From: Hevea brasiliensis
Lineage: Eukaryota > Streptophyta > Magnoliopsida > Malpighiales > Euphorbiaceae
DNA: 64,000 nucleotides
Reading direction: 5' to 3'
Assembly (NCBI RefSeq): GCF_030052815.1
Contig: NC_079501.1
Span: forward strand, 82,843,979 to 82,907,978
A model generated the notes under the pieces. The model saw nothing but the letters and a program-made list of their open reading frames with translations. It was not told the origin of the DNA and searched no databases. Of the stretch, positions 54,813 to 64,000 are shown in pieces (position 1 is the first letter of the stretch; each line of letters starts with the position of its first letter). A program made the position numbers and the translations under genes.

Positions 54813-55828
54813 TGCATGAAAAACTGTTCAGGGGGGGAACAAAAAGATATAGGCAAGAAGCTCCTATTATCTGGGAGGAACTCTGAAACTACATTAAGTT
54901 TGTTAATATGATGGTTAGTAGTGATTAAAAAGACTTTTGAAACTAGTTTTGAGTGTTTTCTTGAAAAGATTTTGAATATTGGAACTCTACATTTCGGTTT
55001 GTTCATTATCTGGTCATACTCTCATCATCTCTGCTTTCCTTTCCTCTGTTCAAGCTCAACTTCCTTTCACTGGTTCTTACCGGTTACCTTTTAGCTAAAG
55101 CATCTCTCGGTTTCACAGCCAGACATCAACTCTCGGTGATCAATCCGCCATCACTGTTTACCACTTCACGATTATTTCAATATATTTGGCTCCTCACGGT
55201 AGAGTTCACACTCTATTTACGTTTGTTTCTGCACTTCCTTTGTTCTTCATACATGCAACTTTCTTCAAGGGTATTTTGTACAAGAGAACCCAAGAAAATA
55301 TTGTTATAAGAGTTCATGTTCTTGTTTTATTAAGCGTCTACGTTTATTTCCGCATTTTCCTTGTTCTTCTTACATCTAGACCATTTACGCACAAGCAATC
55401 CCAAAGAAAGTCACTCTCAAATCATTTTTTTAGTGATCGGTTCATTTTATTGATCTCAGTCATTTACGAAAACCAGTTTTCTAACTCTTTGTAGTATGTA
55501 AATGGTTGGAGTAAGCGTGAGTATTTGCAACTTAGAGGTCTCCTTTAAAGAGGACACTGAATAACACGTCGGGAAGATAGCCGAACTATTAGGCGGCGTA
55601 AGCGACAATTCGACAAAGATGTCATGAAATGGAATAAGACCAAAGTAAGCGAAGCAGTGGATCGGTCATTAATAGATATTGGTAAAATGACTACATGAAA
55701 AGGTCGATGAATCAAGTCTAGTGTTCCCGTTCAGCCACGGGATATCCATAAACCTTATCCCGGCATTTTTGAAAGTCGAATTCTTAGTTTTAGGTTCTTA
55801 AGACCCGTAGCGTAGTTAAATTTTTAAA

Positions 55829-56425
55829 GGTCGGAAAAGTCTTTGTCAGAGTCTCATCAAAATAGAAGGGTCGGAAGAGTCCTTATCCTATCCTTGCCTA
55901 AAAGTTTTAAGTCAACTCTTAAAGGAGATCGGAGGAGGTTCTTATCAGGTCTCCTTCAAAATTTTGATAAACATTAAGTAGGGATCGGAAGAGAGTTCTT
56001 ATCGGTCTCAACTCAAAACATTAACGAATAACTCTAAAGGAGATCGGAGGAGGGTTCTTATCAGGTCTCCTCTCAAAATTTTAATAAATAACTCTAAAAG
56101 AGATCGGAGGAGGATTCTTATCAGGTCTCCCTTCAAAATTTTAATAAACATTAAATAGGGATCGGAGGATAGTTCTTATCAGGTCTCAACCTCAAATTTT
56201 AATAAACATCTAAAAGAGATCGGATGAGAGTTCTTATCCGGTCTCATCCTCAAAACTTCAAATAAATAACTTAAAGAGATCGGAGGAGAGTTCATATCAG
56301 GTCTCATCCTCAAAACTTAAAATAAATAAATTAAAAGACAACGGACGAGGTTTTTTATACGGTCACACCACAAAATTTTAATGAACAACTTAAAATTGAT
56401 CGGAGGAGAGTTATTATCAGTTTCT
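55829..56425 (+). repeat. Minisatellite of about 11 units, 57-60 bp period
   Basis: Each unit has (A)GATCGGAGGAGAGTTCTTAT, then CAGGTCTC, then CCTCAAAATTTTAATAAATAACT-like text. Units start near 55829, 55870, 55928, 55984, 56043, 56103, 56160, 56218, 56278, 56338 and 56398. The central units are most alike and the outer ones decay. It lies in the R-U5 part of the LTR. It is not CRISPR: there are no unique spacers. Confidence 0.85.
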
Positions 56426-56789
56426 GACTCCAGTTCAATAAGGTTGTCTCATTTACTTTTGTATCTGTGTGATCCTAATTTAGTGAAAAATCATTCATTC
56501 CTTCTACCAAAAGGATTAACATAGCCGCCTAAGCCATTCTAACTAATTTGTAAGGGCCTTGAATTATATCTACTTACCCTTATTAAGGGACGAGGTGGGG
56601 TGCCTAACACCTTCCCCACCCGTTTACGACCCCGAACTTAGAATCTCTGTTTTATAGTGGTTTCATTTTTAATTTAACTTCTCTAATGGTTTTCTTTAGT
56701 TTCCCTCAATACTAAGGTGTCGACTCCTCACTCTTTCCCACTTCGGTGAGTGATCGTCAAGGCGACCGCAAAATCCCATTGCGACGACT

Positions 56790-56806
56790 TAGCGACTCAG
56801 GGGCGT
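56790..56806 (+). other. Decayed Tat primer binding site
   Basis: TAGCGACTCAGGGGCG after the putative LTR end resembles the Tat/Ogre site TGGCGACTCC.CTGGGG (tRNA-Arg type) with changes at several positions. Weak on sequence alone, but it is in the right place. Confidence 0.4.
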
Positions 56807-57847
56807 CTAGGGAATCAACCCCAGTCTAGAGGCCCAAAAGTAGGCTTAATTTTTGTCCAATCAAATTATATTTAGTGGGGCTCACTCGGCGATGTCTCAT
56901 ATGCTAATTATTATTGCTACTAACTATTTTGTTTTGCTGTTCTATCTCTTACGATTGCTCTTCATTTGAAAAAGAAAAAAGGAAAAAATGGAAAAATAAA
57001 ATCCCCAATTGGGAAGAGGTAAAGGTGTCCCTTCACACCTTGAACACTCACACAATGTCCTCACACACTATGGTCCTAACAGGGCTTTCTTACCCTTTTA
57101 GGAAAGTAGGAGGGAGTCATGTAGCGGTACAGTGGGTTTTACCCGTTAGTATCAGTGAAGGCTTACGCTCAAATTGAAACTCGTTCTATTTACCGTGATA
57201 CAGTGGAATTTTCAGACAATATCATGGGGGTAGAATGGGGCTCTCTTGTTCTGATGAGGGCAATTTGGGAACTGTGGCTATTAGAAAAATTAGATCTGAG
57301 CTAAACCGTCACGATAGTGAAAGCCGTAGTAAAGCGCCTCATAAGATAGAACTATCCGGATAGGTAGCGCTTACAGGTGTTAGGAGTCTCCCTACTATAG
57401 GACAAAGGGGCATACCTACTCTTACCTATTACCTTTAATTTCCTTTTGTTTATTTCTTTTGGGGTAATTTTGAATCCTACTAAACGCCTACATTTTCCTA
57501 CTTTGATAAATGTATGCGTGTTACCTGTCAACAGTATGATTCAAAATTACCTAATTTGTCTTACTAACAAATTCTCCATGAGCGTTACCAAAGCCAGAAG
57601 TGCGTAAAAGGATAGGCATCATTTTTATCATGGCATCCTCGAGTCGATCGCGAGAAAAGGCTCGAGAATGCTAAACTTTGGTCGAATCGGTTCATAGTCC
57701 GGTACCCTCGCAAAATGATGCTTAGAGGCACTGTTAGCTCGCTACCTTCGCTAGATCTGGACAAAATAGAGTCAAAATGAACAACCTCGAGGTATGTCTA
57801 ATAGATGGAGGTTGCTTCCCGACCAGTCAATGCAGATTTGAAGAGAA
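56807..57847 (+). other. Tat/Ogre leader between primer site and gag
   Basis: About 1 kb with no recognisable domain. Ogre elements often carry an additional ORF here. The short open frames (for example 56914-57177) are not convincing as a remnant of it. Confidence 0.5.
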
Positions 57848-59467
57848 ATGCGGAAGGATTGCAACCTTAATGCAAGTCAAGGTCCAAATCCTGCATTAAA
57901 AGCCATGTTGTGGTTTGGAATCCTAAGTGCAGTGTTCTCTTTCAATGACATTGATCGGCCCCGCTATGGAGGAATATCGGGCATTCTTTGGGGATCCCAT
58001 ACTCATTGCGAATCGGATCTACTTACACCTCGAGCATAGGCGGACACAGAAGCGGTTGGCACATATGTTGGGTTCTCCCGGAAGAAGTGAAGTCGGAGAA
58101 GCGATCCAAAGGAACACGCATGGATGGTATTGGGCGTACCTTGAGAAGCGGTTAGATCATTACCTCCAAGAGAAGCAATGGGATCAAGCTTCCATGGCAC
58201 TCGCCTTGGGAATCTATGGTGCGATCTGTTCCGGGGCCATTGGGGATCATCACTAGCGGTCTGCGATGGAGGTATTTTGGGCGATAGAAAGCGGGGATCA
58301 ATCCGTCTGGCAATCCTTGCGAAACCTTGTTAACCTAACTACTGCGGACAACGGGGAAAGGGTCCATTAAGTGTTGCTCTCGGTTATTATACCTCTGGAC
58401 TATCGGTCACATGTGTCTGTGGAGACAAAAGGATTGACTTGGTACCTTGACCGACCTCCCATTGAGAAGATGACCGGTTAGTGATCGGCCGAAGAATGAA
58501 AAAGCGATGGCGGGAGCGGATTACGAGTTTCAATAGCCATGATTCTTGTTGGAGGAAGGCGTGGGCGTCAAGCCAACCCGTCTTGATTGAGTACGGAGGT
58601 ATTCGATCGGTGTCCTAATTGGAATAACAGGGTATACAAGTTACACTCCGGCCACAGTAATGAGGCAGTTTGGCTCAACACAGTCCATGTTCAACATTAA
58701 AGAATACCACCAAGGTCACTTCTACCATGAGCTCAAGGAAGAAGAAGGGTTGAAAATGGCTCGCAAGTCCTAGGAAAACATCACTCTAATGGAGAGATCA
58801 CCCAAAGGCAGAGTGCCTCGGACGATTACCTTAAATGGAGGCGATAGGGACCAGAGCGCTCTACCATAGAATTCAGGGCGACAACCCTCGCCAAGGCGCC
58901 CTATTAGAGGAAGCTAATAATCGCTGGTTGACTCGCTACAAAAGGCAAATACCGAAAACTCACAGTGCAGAGCGAATGACACAATTGGAGGACCAACGAG
59001 AAACTTAAGAGAAGGGTAAGAAAGCTCAAGGAAGAGGCAAGGCCGAAAGGATAGGGTTCGAAGAGCAAGAGTGCAGTGGGAAAAAGAAAGAAACTCTCTC
59101 AAGTGAGGTCAAAGAAATGAAAGAGGCGAGAATAGTAAGCTTGGAAAGGATGAAGTACCAAGAGGTACTCGTTGAAGAGTATAAGCAGGAAAACAAGAAG
59201 AAGAAGCTTGAATTAAAAGAGCAGGCACTCCTCATCAACGACATCTTGAAAGAGTGTGCTAAAGAAAGGAAAGAGAAAGAGAAACAAGCTGCCCTCTATC
59301 AAGGTGAAAGAAAATGTGGACCAGTTGGAGAAGATGATAGCACAGGAAAAAGGAACTATTACAGATCAGAGTATGCTCTGAAAGTGTTCGACCCGCCAAG
59401 CAAGAAGAAAGGTTATATGAGTATCTCGAGAAAATGTCATCTTATTATAAAGAATCTTCGAGCCTAG
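57848..59467 (+). pseudogene. gag: Tat/Ogre gag, N-terminal part
   Basis: The Tat gag head is readable in pieces: M-E-E-Y-R-A-F-F-G-D-P (about 57970), then a helical part with A-L-G-I-Y-G-A-I-C up to TAG 58254. G-Y-T-S-Y-T-P-A-T-V-M-R-Q-F follows near 58630-58672. A strongly charged coiled-coil-like segment (59117-59330; Lys/Glu-rich heptads such as E-Y-K-Q-E-N-K-K-K-K-L-E-L-K-E-Q) ends at about 59467. Frameshifts and stops separate the pieces. This type of head precedes the capsid part in Tat elements. Confidence 0.7.
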
Positions 59468-60097
59468 GCCAATGTAAAAATACGATGTACAAATTACTCG
59501 ATTAATGAAGTTATTTTTGAAACATTGTTTAGCAAAATTTGTGAATGAATAGTATGACTCCAGTAGGAACTTCCTCGCTAGGGTTATGTTAAAAATTGAA
59601 ATGCGCTATATGGACAGGTATCATAAATGCGCATTCAATCCCGTCATTCAGTCGGACTATCGAGCGATGCCATGATAAAGTGAGGCGATTATCCTTTTGT
59701 AGATTCCAACGGCTCTCAAATGCCACTTTGTATCCTTACGTCGGACAAGGGCTTTTAGTTTCTTTGCAAAACTCAAATTCATTTAAATTTTTTTTTCCTC
59801 ACAGGAAATCAATATTGATTCAAACAAGGCAAGTCTGACCAAACACACGGTTCAACCTAAGCGAGTGTACTTAACAAGATCTCGAACAAGGAAGATAATG
59901 GAAAATCGGGAGCAAATCTGAGAACCTACAGGGCGGTCTCAGAGTTGAAAGATCGACTTTACGAAATTATGAGACTAATGAAGGAAATGTCTCGAGCAAA
60001 CACCTTGAGAACCTAGCCCACCATTACCTCCTCGCCTCCTACAACAAATGATCCTCGGCAAGCTTCAACCTCTTTTACCTTTCGGTCTCCCATTCGG

Positions 60098-61620
60098 ACC
60101 CGACAATCACTTGTCAATCCGGTGACCATAAATAATGACCCACCTTTTTCCTATTACGGCCGTCTCAAATGCCGAGCCTCACCATTCAATCCCGATCCCT
60201 CCGATTTACTCCACCCCTCGGCTCCGGTTGGAGGAGCATATCATCTGATGGAAGGAGAACATAGGGCGAGAGATAACGAGAAACTATCGCCTAGAAGAAA
60301 AGGCGAGAGCAATAGAGGGTTGAACATGTATGGCTCGATCGATGTGTAAATCACTTGAGATTGGTGCGGATGTGGTGGTACCACCCAAATTCAAGGTTCG
60401 GATTTAGACAAGTACACGGAAACTCGGATCCCGCATCCACACGGCAACCTACATTGCCAAAATATGCGCCTTAATGGAAGGCGATAGACTTCTCATTCAC
60501 TTCTTTCACGAGAGCCTCTCGGGCGGCTACGAGATGGTGCATACAATTGGGCGAGAGCAAGCTACACTCCTGGAAGGATTTAGCCGATACCTTTACGAAG
60601 CAATATAAATTCAATTGTGATGCGGCACCCACAAGGAGGACCTCGGAACACAGTGCAGAAAGGCGGGAAAGTTTCAAGCGGTATGCCCAACGATGGAGGA
60701 GAAGGCTGCGAAGTATATCCTCGGTGGTGACAATGAACTCTGCTCCCTATTCATTGAAACATTGAAGGCTCCCTACTTCAACCTAATGATTGGCAATACC
60801 TCCAATAGCTTCTCAGATATCATCCAAATCGGTGAGAGAATTGAAGCTAATCTGAGAATATGAAGACTACGGGAGTTGGTGAAAACCACTGTGAAGAAGC
60901 GCCAATTTTGGCAAAAAGAAGGAAGGTGATGTGCACTCCATCACCCGTCAAATAATTACCCCAATTTCCCCAAAATAACTACGGCCATATTCCCCTCTCA
61001 TGGCCAAACCATACCAACATTCCACCTCCTTTCCTAATTATCCACAACCACGCCCTGTCGCCCCACCCACAAATTTCCAACCAAGACCACCTCCTCCACC
61101 AACTCAACCACGACCACCACAAAATAACCAAGACCTCCAAGGAATCTGATCCACCTTCCCCTCCCTCTCGGTGAAATATCCGATACCTTGTCGGTATAAA
61201 CCAAATCGTACCAGTCCCTTTGGACCCAATCCGGCCGCCATATCCCGGGTGGTATGATGCCTGACCGTTGTGAGTACCATGGAGGAGCACAAGGGCATTC
61301 AGCGACAAGCTGCGGGGCACTCGGAGGAGAGTGCGCTCTAATCCGGGCAGGTGGTTGAAAATTGAGGAAATGGTTCCCTCCCCAATGTCACCTCAAACCC
61401 CTTTGCCCAACCACAATGCGGGCGGTGGTGTAAATATGATAGAGTCTAAAGGAGAGGATCAACACGAGAAGTGGATGAGCTGGTTCCATACTTTGAGAGA
61501 TTTTTGCTATAGCAATGAGGAAGGTTACCTTTCCCCTCGGTGGCGAGGCGAGGAGGATCTGAGGTGTCCTTATCACGGAGGCGGTGACCACAGTGCGAGA
61601 TTGTGAGGGTTCGGGCAAGA
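60098..61620 (+). pseudogene. gag: Tat/Ogre gag, capsid and zinc-finger part
   Basis: A low-complexity Pro/Ser part and an acidic/basic hinge precede M-Y-G-S-I-D-V (about 60328). The capsid-type fold follows: S-W-K-D-L-A-D-T-F-T-K-Q-Y-K (about 60566) and R-E-S-F-K-R-Y-A-Q-R-W (about 60664). A Pro-rich stretch lies at 61025-61130. A zinc-finger-like C-E-Y-H-G-G-A-Q-G-H-S-A-T-S-C (61269-61313; CX2HX5HX4C) matches the modified knuckle of Tat elements. Many shifts; broken. Confidence 0.7.
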
Positions 61621-61928
61621 GGTCGGAACTTATTGTCTTTTAAGGTTACGAGATGTCGGAAGAGGTCAAAGCGGAAGGAAGTGAACACCACAAGATCTGA
61701 CCAGAATACCTCTACCTCCAAACCCAGAATCACCTTCTCACCCCGGTAGCCTCACCGCCGTGCAGTTATCGAACTCCACCTCGGCTCCCCATCACCAACA
61801 CTCATGCTGTCCCTTGGAACTATAATTTCCAAGTTTTTACTCGAGGCGTCAAGCGGCACATCCGCTCCTAGCACAGCCTCGCCTCGGCACCACCAAAACC
61901 TTGTTTTGCTCCTCACGAGCATTTCAGG

Positions 61929-62760
61929 ATGACTTATGATGGACCTACCGGCAACATCACTCCCCAAACCAGTTCTCGGCCCGTTATTGCAACAAGATCC
62001 TCTCCACCTGAACAAGAAGTCGAGTTTATAACTCGAAGTGGAAGGTGTTACGAAACGAAGAAGAGAGAAGAGGAAAGGAAAGTAAAAATGGGAGAGTCGT
62101 CAAAAACACGGAAGAGGAGGTTGAGAAAGCGAGGAAGCGAGCACATTGAGCATAGAGAAGAGGAGGAGCTGCTGCTCCAAATAATGAAAGCAGGCGAGTA
62201 TGGCGTAGTGGGCGGTTGAGAAAACCCCTTGAATATCACTGTTATCATTGATCACGAGCTCGGAAGTCCACCGACAAGCCTTACAAAGAATCACTGGATC
62301 AAGCCTTTGTGAACCCGACATTACTCAGGCGGTTTGAGAAAATAGTAGGACAAATCCGGGCATCGGCTCTGTAGCCTTTTACGAAGAAGAGGTAGATCCG
62401 CGAGCTTAGGGCACAATAAAGCTCTGCATGTAGCGGTGAAATGTAAAGGCGTATAGTGGCCAAGGTCCTCATCGATAACGGATCGACCCTCAATGTCTTG
62501 CCTAGCGCTACCTTGGCTAGATTGCGGTTGACCAATCGGACATACGTCAAAGTGCTATGGTGGTGAGCTTTTGGCGGAACAAGGAGAGAAGTCTTTGGGG
62601 ACATTGACTTGCCAATCCAGTCGGTGCATGTACTTTCAATATCACGTTTCAAGTGATGAACATTGGCCAGCTTACACTATGTTGTTGGGAGGCCGTGGAT
62701 CCATTCTGCGAATCTTTGTTCCTTGACTTTGCACGGAAGATCAAATACATTGGGGCGGCA
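61929..62760 (+). pseudogene. Tat/Ogre aspartic protease region
   Basis: A linker with T-R-S-G-R-C-Y and a Lys/Glu-rich part (61929-62219) ends near G-E-Y-G-V-V, a known lead-in to Tat protease. The active site reads A-K-V-L-I-D-N-G-S-T-L-N-V-L-P (about 62458-62502). The C-terminal lobe carries R-P-W-I-H-S-A in a shifted frame at about 62690-62710. Frameshifts break the domain between the two motifs. Confidence 0.72.
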
Positions 62761-62879
62761 AAATCATCACGGTGAGGCGAAGAGGCCATCTTTGGTCACC
62801 AAGCGCAATCACTCCCTTATGTGGAAGCGGTAGAGAGTCATTGGAAAGTTCTTTCCGGCCCTTGAATTGCAAGATCTTT

Positions 62880-63351
62880 GGGAAGGAGGGGCCATGGCTA
62901 TGGTGGCCAAAGTAATGTCAAGAAGCGGGTATGAAGAGGGTAAAGGCCTAGGCGCCACATTACAAGGGATTGTCGAGCCTATCTGGCCATTCGAAGATAG
63001 GCCGTTGTGGTTTGGGGTATGAGGAGGATGCCCTCGTGGATGGGCGATTACGGATGAGAAAAATGCTTGGGATCGGAGATTTGACGGAAGATGGGAAAGG
63101 TGAAAGTAGTCCGAGAATCACGGAAATCTTCACCAAACCGGTCATTCAACATCCGGCAAGTCTGGAAGAATCACACGATGATCCATCCATAGATGTCATC
63201 CAAGCTGGATTCCTTGTATGAGGCCCTAGTTTAGCCAATGGTGAAGAAGCGGGAGCTTGACAAGCTGGACAACGGAGGATATCCACGTACTCAATTCGAG
63301 TAAAGTACCTGCAGTTATCTACACTTGATCACTTTGTCCATGGTGACGAGT
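62880..63351 (+). pseudogene. Tat/Ogre G-patch-like segment after protease
   Basis: Read as M-V-A-K-V-M-S-R-S-G-Y-E-E-G-K-G-L-G (about 62899-62952), followed by a Gly-rich tail with G-L-G-Y in a shifted frame near 63015. The Gly-Leu-Gly spacing is that of G-patch motifs, which occur between protease and RT in some Tat elements. It ends at the putative intron donor near 63352. Confidence 0.5.
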
Positions 63352-63481
63352 GTAATACTGTAAATGGACCTTTTCTTATGGCATTAATATTAATGAATTA
63401 ATAGCGCATTTTTAATCCAATACTCTTTTTCTTTCCTTTTAATTCCATCCTTATAACATGTTCTATTCTTTATTCCTTCAG
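63352..63481 (+). other. PR-RT intron of the Tat/Ogre element
   Basis: An AT-rich stretch beginning GTAATACTGTAAATGG and ending in a pyrimidine-rich TTCTATTCTTTATTCCTTCAG. It contains stops in all forward frames, whereas the sequence from 63482 is open. Ogre elements are known to carry a spliced intron at this place. The acceptor is clear; the donor could be GTAATA at 63352 or GTAAAT a few bases on. Confidence 0.65.
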
Positions 63482-64000
63482 GACAATTCATCAATTAACA
63501 CCTAATAATCCAATAGACTCAGAAATTCCTCTGGTTAATTTTGAAATCCCCATAACTGCCATTACTTCAAGTGATTCTGAGGAAGACCTTACAGAGGAAA
63601 GTAATGAAAAAGATGAACCCTCCCTCGTGCCTTGTGAAGATGAAACGCGCACAATAAACTTAGGCTCGGAAGAAGTAAAAAGGGAACTTAAGGTAGTGGA
63701 GAGTGAGGAATTGGGAGATATGATCGGTGCAGCAAGGAATTTCTCGGCGTGTTCTCTTGGAGCTATGATGACATGGTCGGTTTGGACCCTCGGATAGTGG
63801 CGCACAAGATTCCTTTAATTCCGAGGACAATCCGGTGAAACAAAGGCGAGGAGAATGAATCGATACCTTTGCTCAAGGTTGGGATGAAGTCAAGCTTGAT
63901 ATGGCGGGTTCTTAGAAGTGGTCAAATAACACCAATTGTTGGCTAACGTCGTACCGGTAATGAAGAAAGAAGGGAGAGTAAGGGAGTGCGTTGACTCAGG
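63482..64000 (+). pseudogene. Tat/Ogre second exon: linker and start of RT
   Basis: Open from the acceptor to TAG near 63800: a Ser/Glu/Asp-rich linker, then T-I-N-L-G-S-E-E-V-K (about 63652) and the lead-in to RT (M-M-T-W-S, about 63765). In a shifted frame I-V-A-H-K-I-P-L-I-P-R-T (about 63796) and, near the end, L-A-N-V-V-P-V-M-K-K-E-G-R-V-R (about 63938-63985) are the first RT words. The window ends before the catalytic box. Confidence 0.7.

Larger units (their letters stand above)
50781..56786 (+). repeat. Tat/Ogre 5' LTR-like region (about 6.0 kb)
   Basis: Starts TGTCGACACC. The end is placed at about 56786 (...CCATTGCGACG) by comparison with the common Tat ending ...GCGACA before the primer site. 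It holds an antisense gene remnant, many GATCGG/CCGATC words, a TATA box, a minisatellite and the GGTGGGGTGCCTAACACCTT and GGTGTCGACTCCTCAC blocks near its end, which are typical of Tat/Ogre U5. A second LTR copy would be needed to prove the limits; it is not in the window. Confidence 0.65.
50781..64000 (+). mobile_element. Tat/Ogre-type Ty3/gypsy element, 3' part outside window
   Basis: Begins TGTCGACACC inside Tekay-B gag (ACTGA, 50776-50780, would be its target duplication). An LTR-like region of about 6 kb ends near 56786, followed by a decayed primer site, a leader, Tat-type gag, protease, a G-patch-like segment, an intron and the start of RT. Long LTRs, the PR-RT intron and the gag wording point to the Tat/Ogre group. 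RNase H, integrase and the 3' LTR lie beyond the window. The coding parts are heavily broken. Confidence 0.82.

Noticed and set aside
55829..56425. Possible CRISPR array
   Set aside because: The whole period repeats with gradual decay and there are no unique spacers, in a plant retroelement context; it is a minisatellite.
56914..57177. ORF1 of Ogre in the leader
   Set aside because: Position would fit, but the 87-codon frame shows no similarity that I recognise and is too short; left as leader.

Overview
This window is plant nuclear DNA, almost certainly from a eudicot, and consists almost entirely of LTR retrotransposons nested in one another. I found no intact host gene, tRNA or rRNA gene. 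The lineages present (Athila, Tekay-type chromovirus and Tat/Ogre, all Ty3/gypsy), the 5-bp target-site duplications (TSDs), the tRNA-complementary primer sites and the AT-rich filler all point to plants. The species cannot be fixed from sequence alone.

Layout, left to right. (1) 1-9647: 3' part of an Athila element (Athila-1, + strand) with decayed gag, protease, RT, RNase H and integrase, a separate post-pol reading frame (5164-6483, Athila ORF-1-like) with its own promoter-like upstream region, a long 3' noncoding part and a 3' LTR. (2) 9648-17372: older sequence holding a Ser/Thr/Pro-rich reading-frame remnant, a Tekay-type solo LTR with a perfect TSD (10312-13974), an AT-rich repeat array ending in a CACTA-like terminus, and a second copy of a roughly 320-bp segment. 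(3) 17373-18430: part of an Athila-like LTR, minus strand. (4) 18431-43350: one minus-strand Athila element (Athila-3) cut into three pieces by a complete Tekay-A element (20930-32610, minus, TSD TCCTC) and a complete Athila-2 element (32870-42675, plus, TSD ATGTG). (5) 43351-50780: Tekay-B (minus), inserted at the end of Athila-3 pol and itself interrupted in gag by (6) 50781-64000: a Tat/Ogre-type element (plus) with an LTR-like region of about 6 kb, an antisense ORF, a minisatellite, gag, protease, a PR-RT intron and the first residues of RT at the window edge.

All coding regions are decayed. Many of the in-frame stops are explained by C-to-T (or G-to-A) changes, as expected for methylated silent DNA, so the copies present are unlikely to be autonomous.

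The most interesting signals are noncoding and conserved between copies. (a) A hairpin plus G-rich tract is present twice in the 3' noncoding part of each of three Athila copies, with stems that differ in sequence but still pair. (b) An array of ACACGG/CCGTGT half-palindromes lies 85-130 bp upstream of the TATA box in Athila LTRs and also upstream of the post-pol ORF. (c) A short GT-AG intron-like insert sits at the same codon of integrase in both Tekay copies, and removing it restores the frame in Tekay-A. (d) Clusters of short hairpins occupy the same place in all Tekay-type LTRs. (e) An antisense gene with its own TATA box and possible intron lies inside the Tat LTR-like region.
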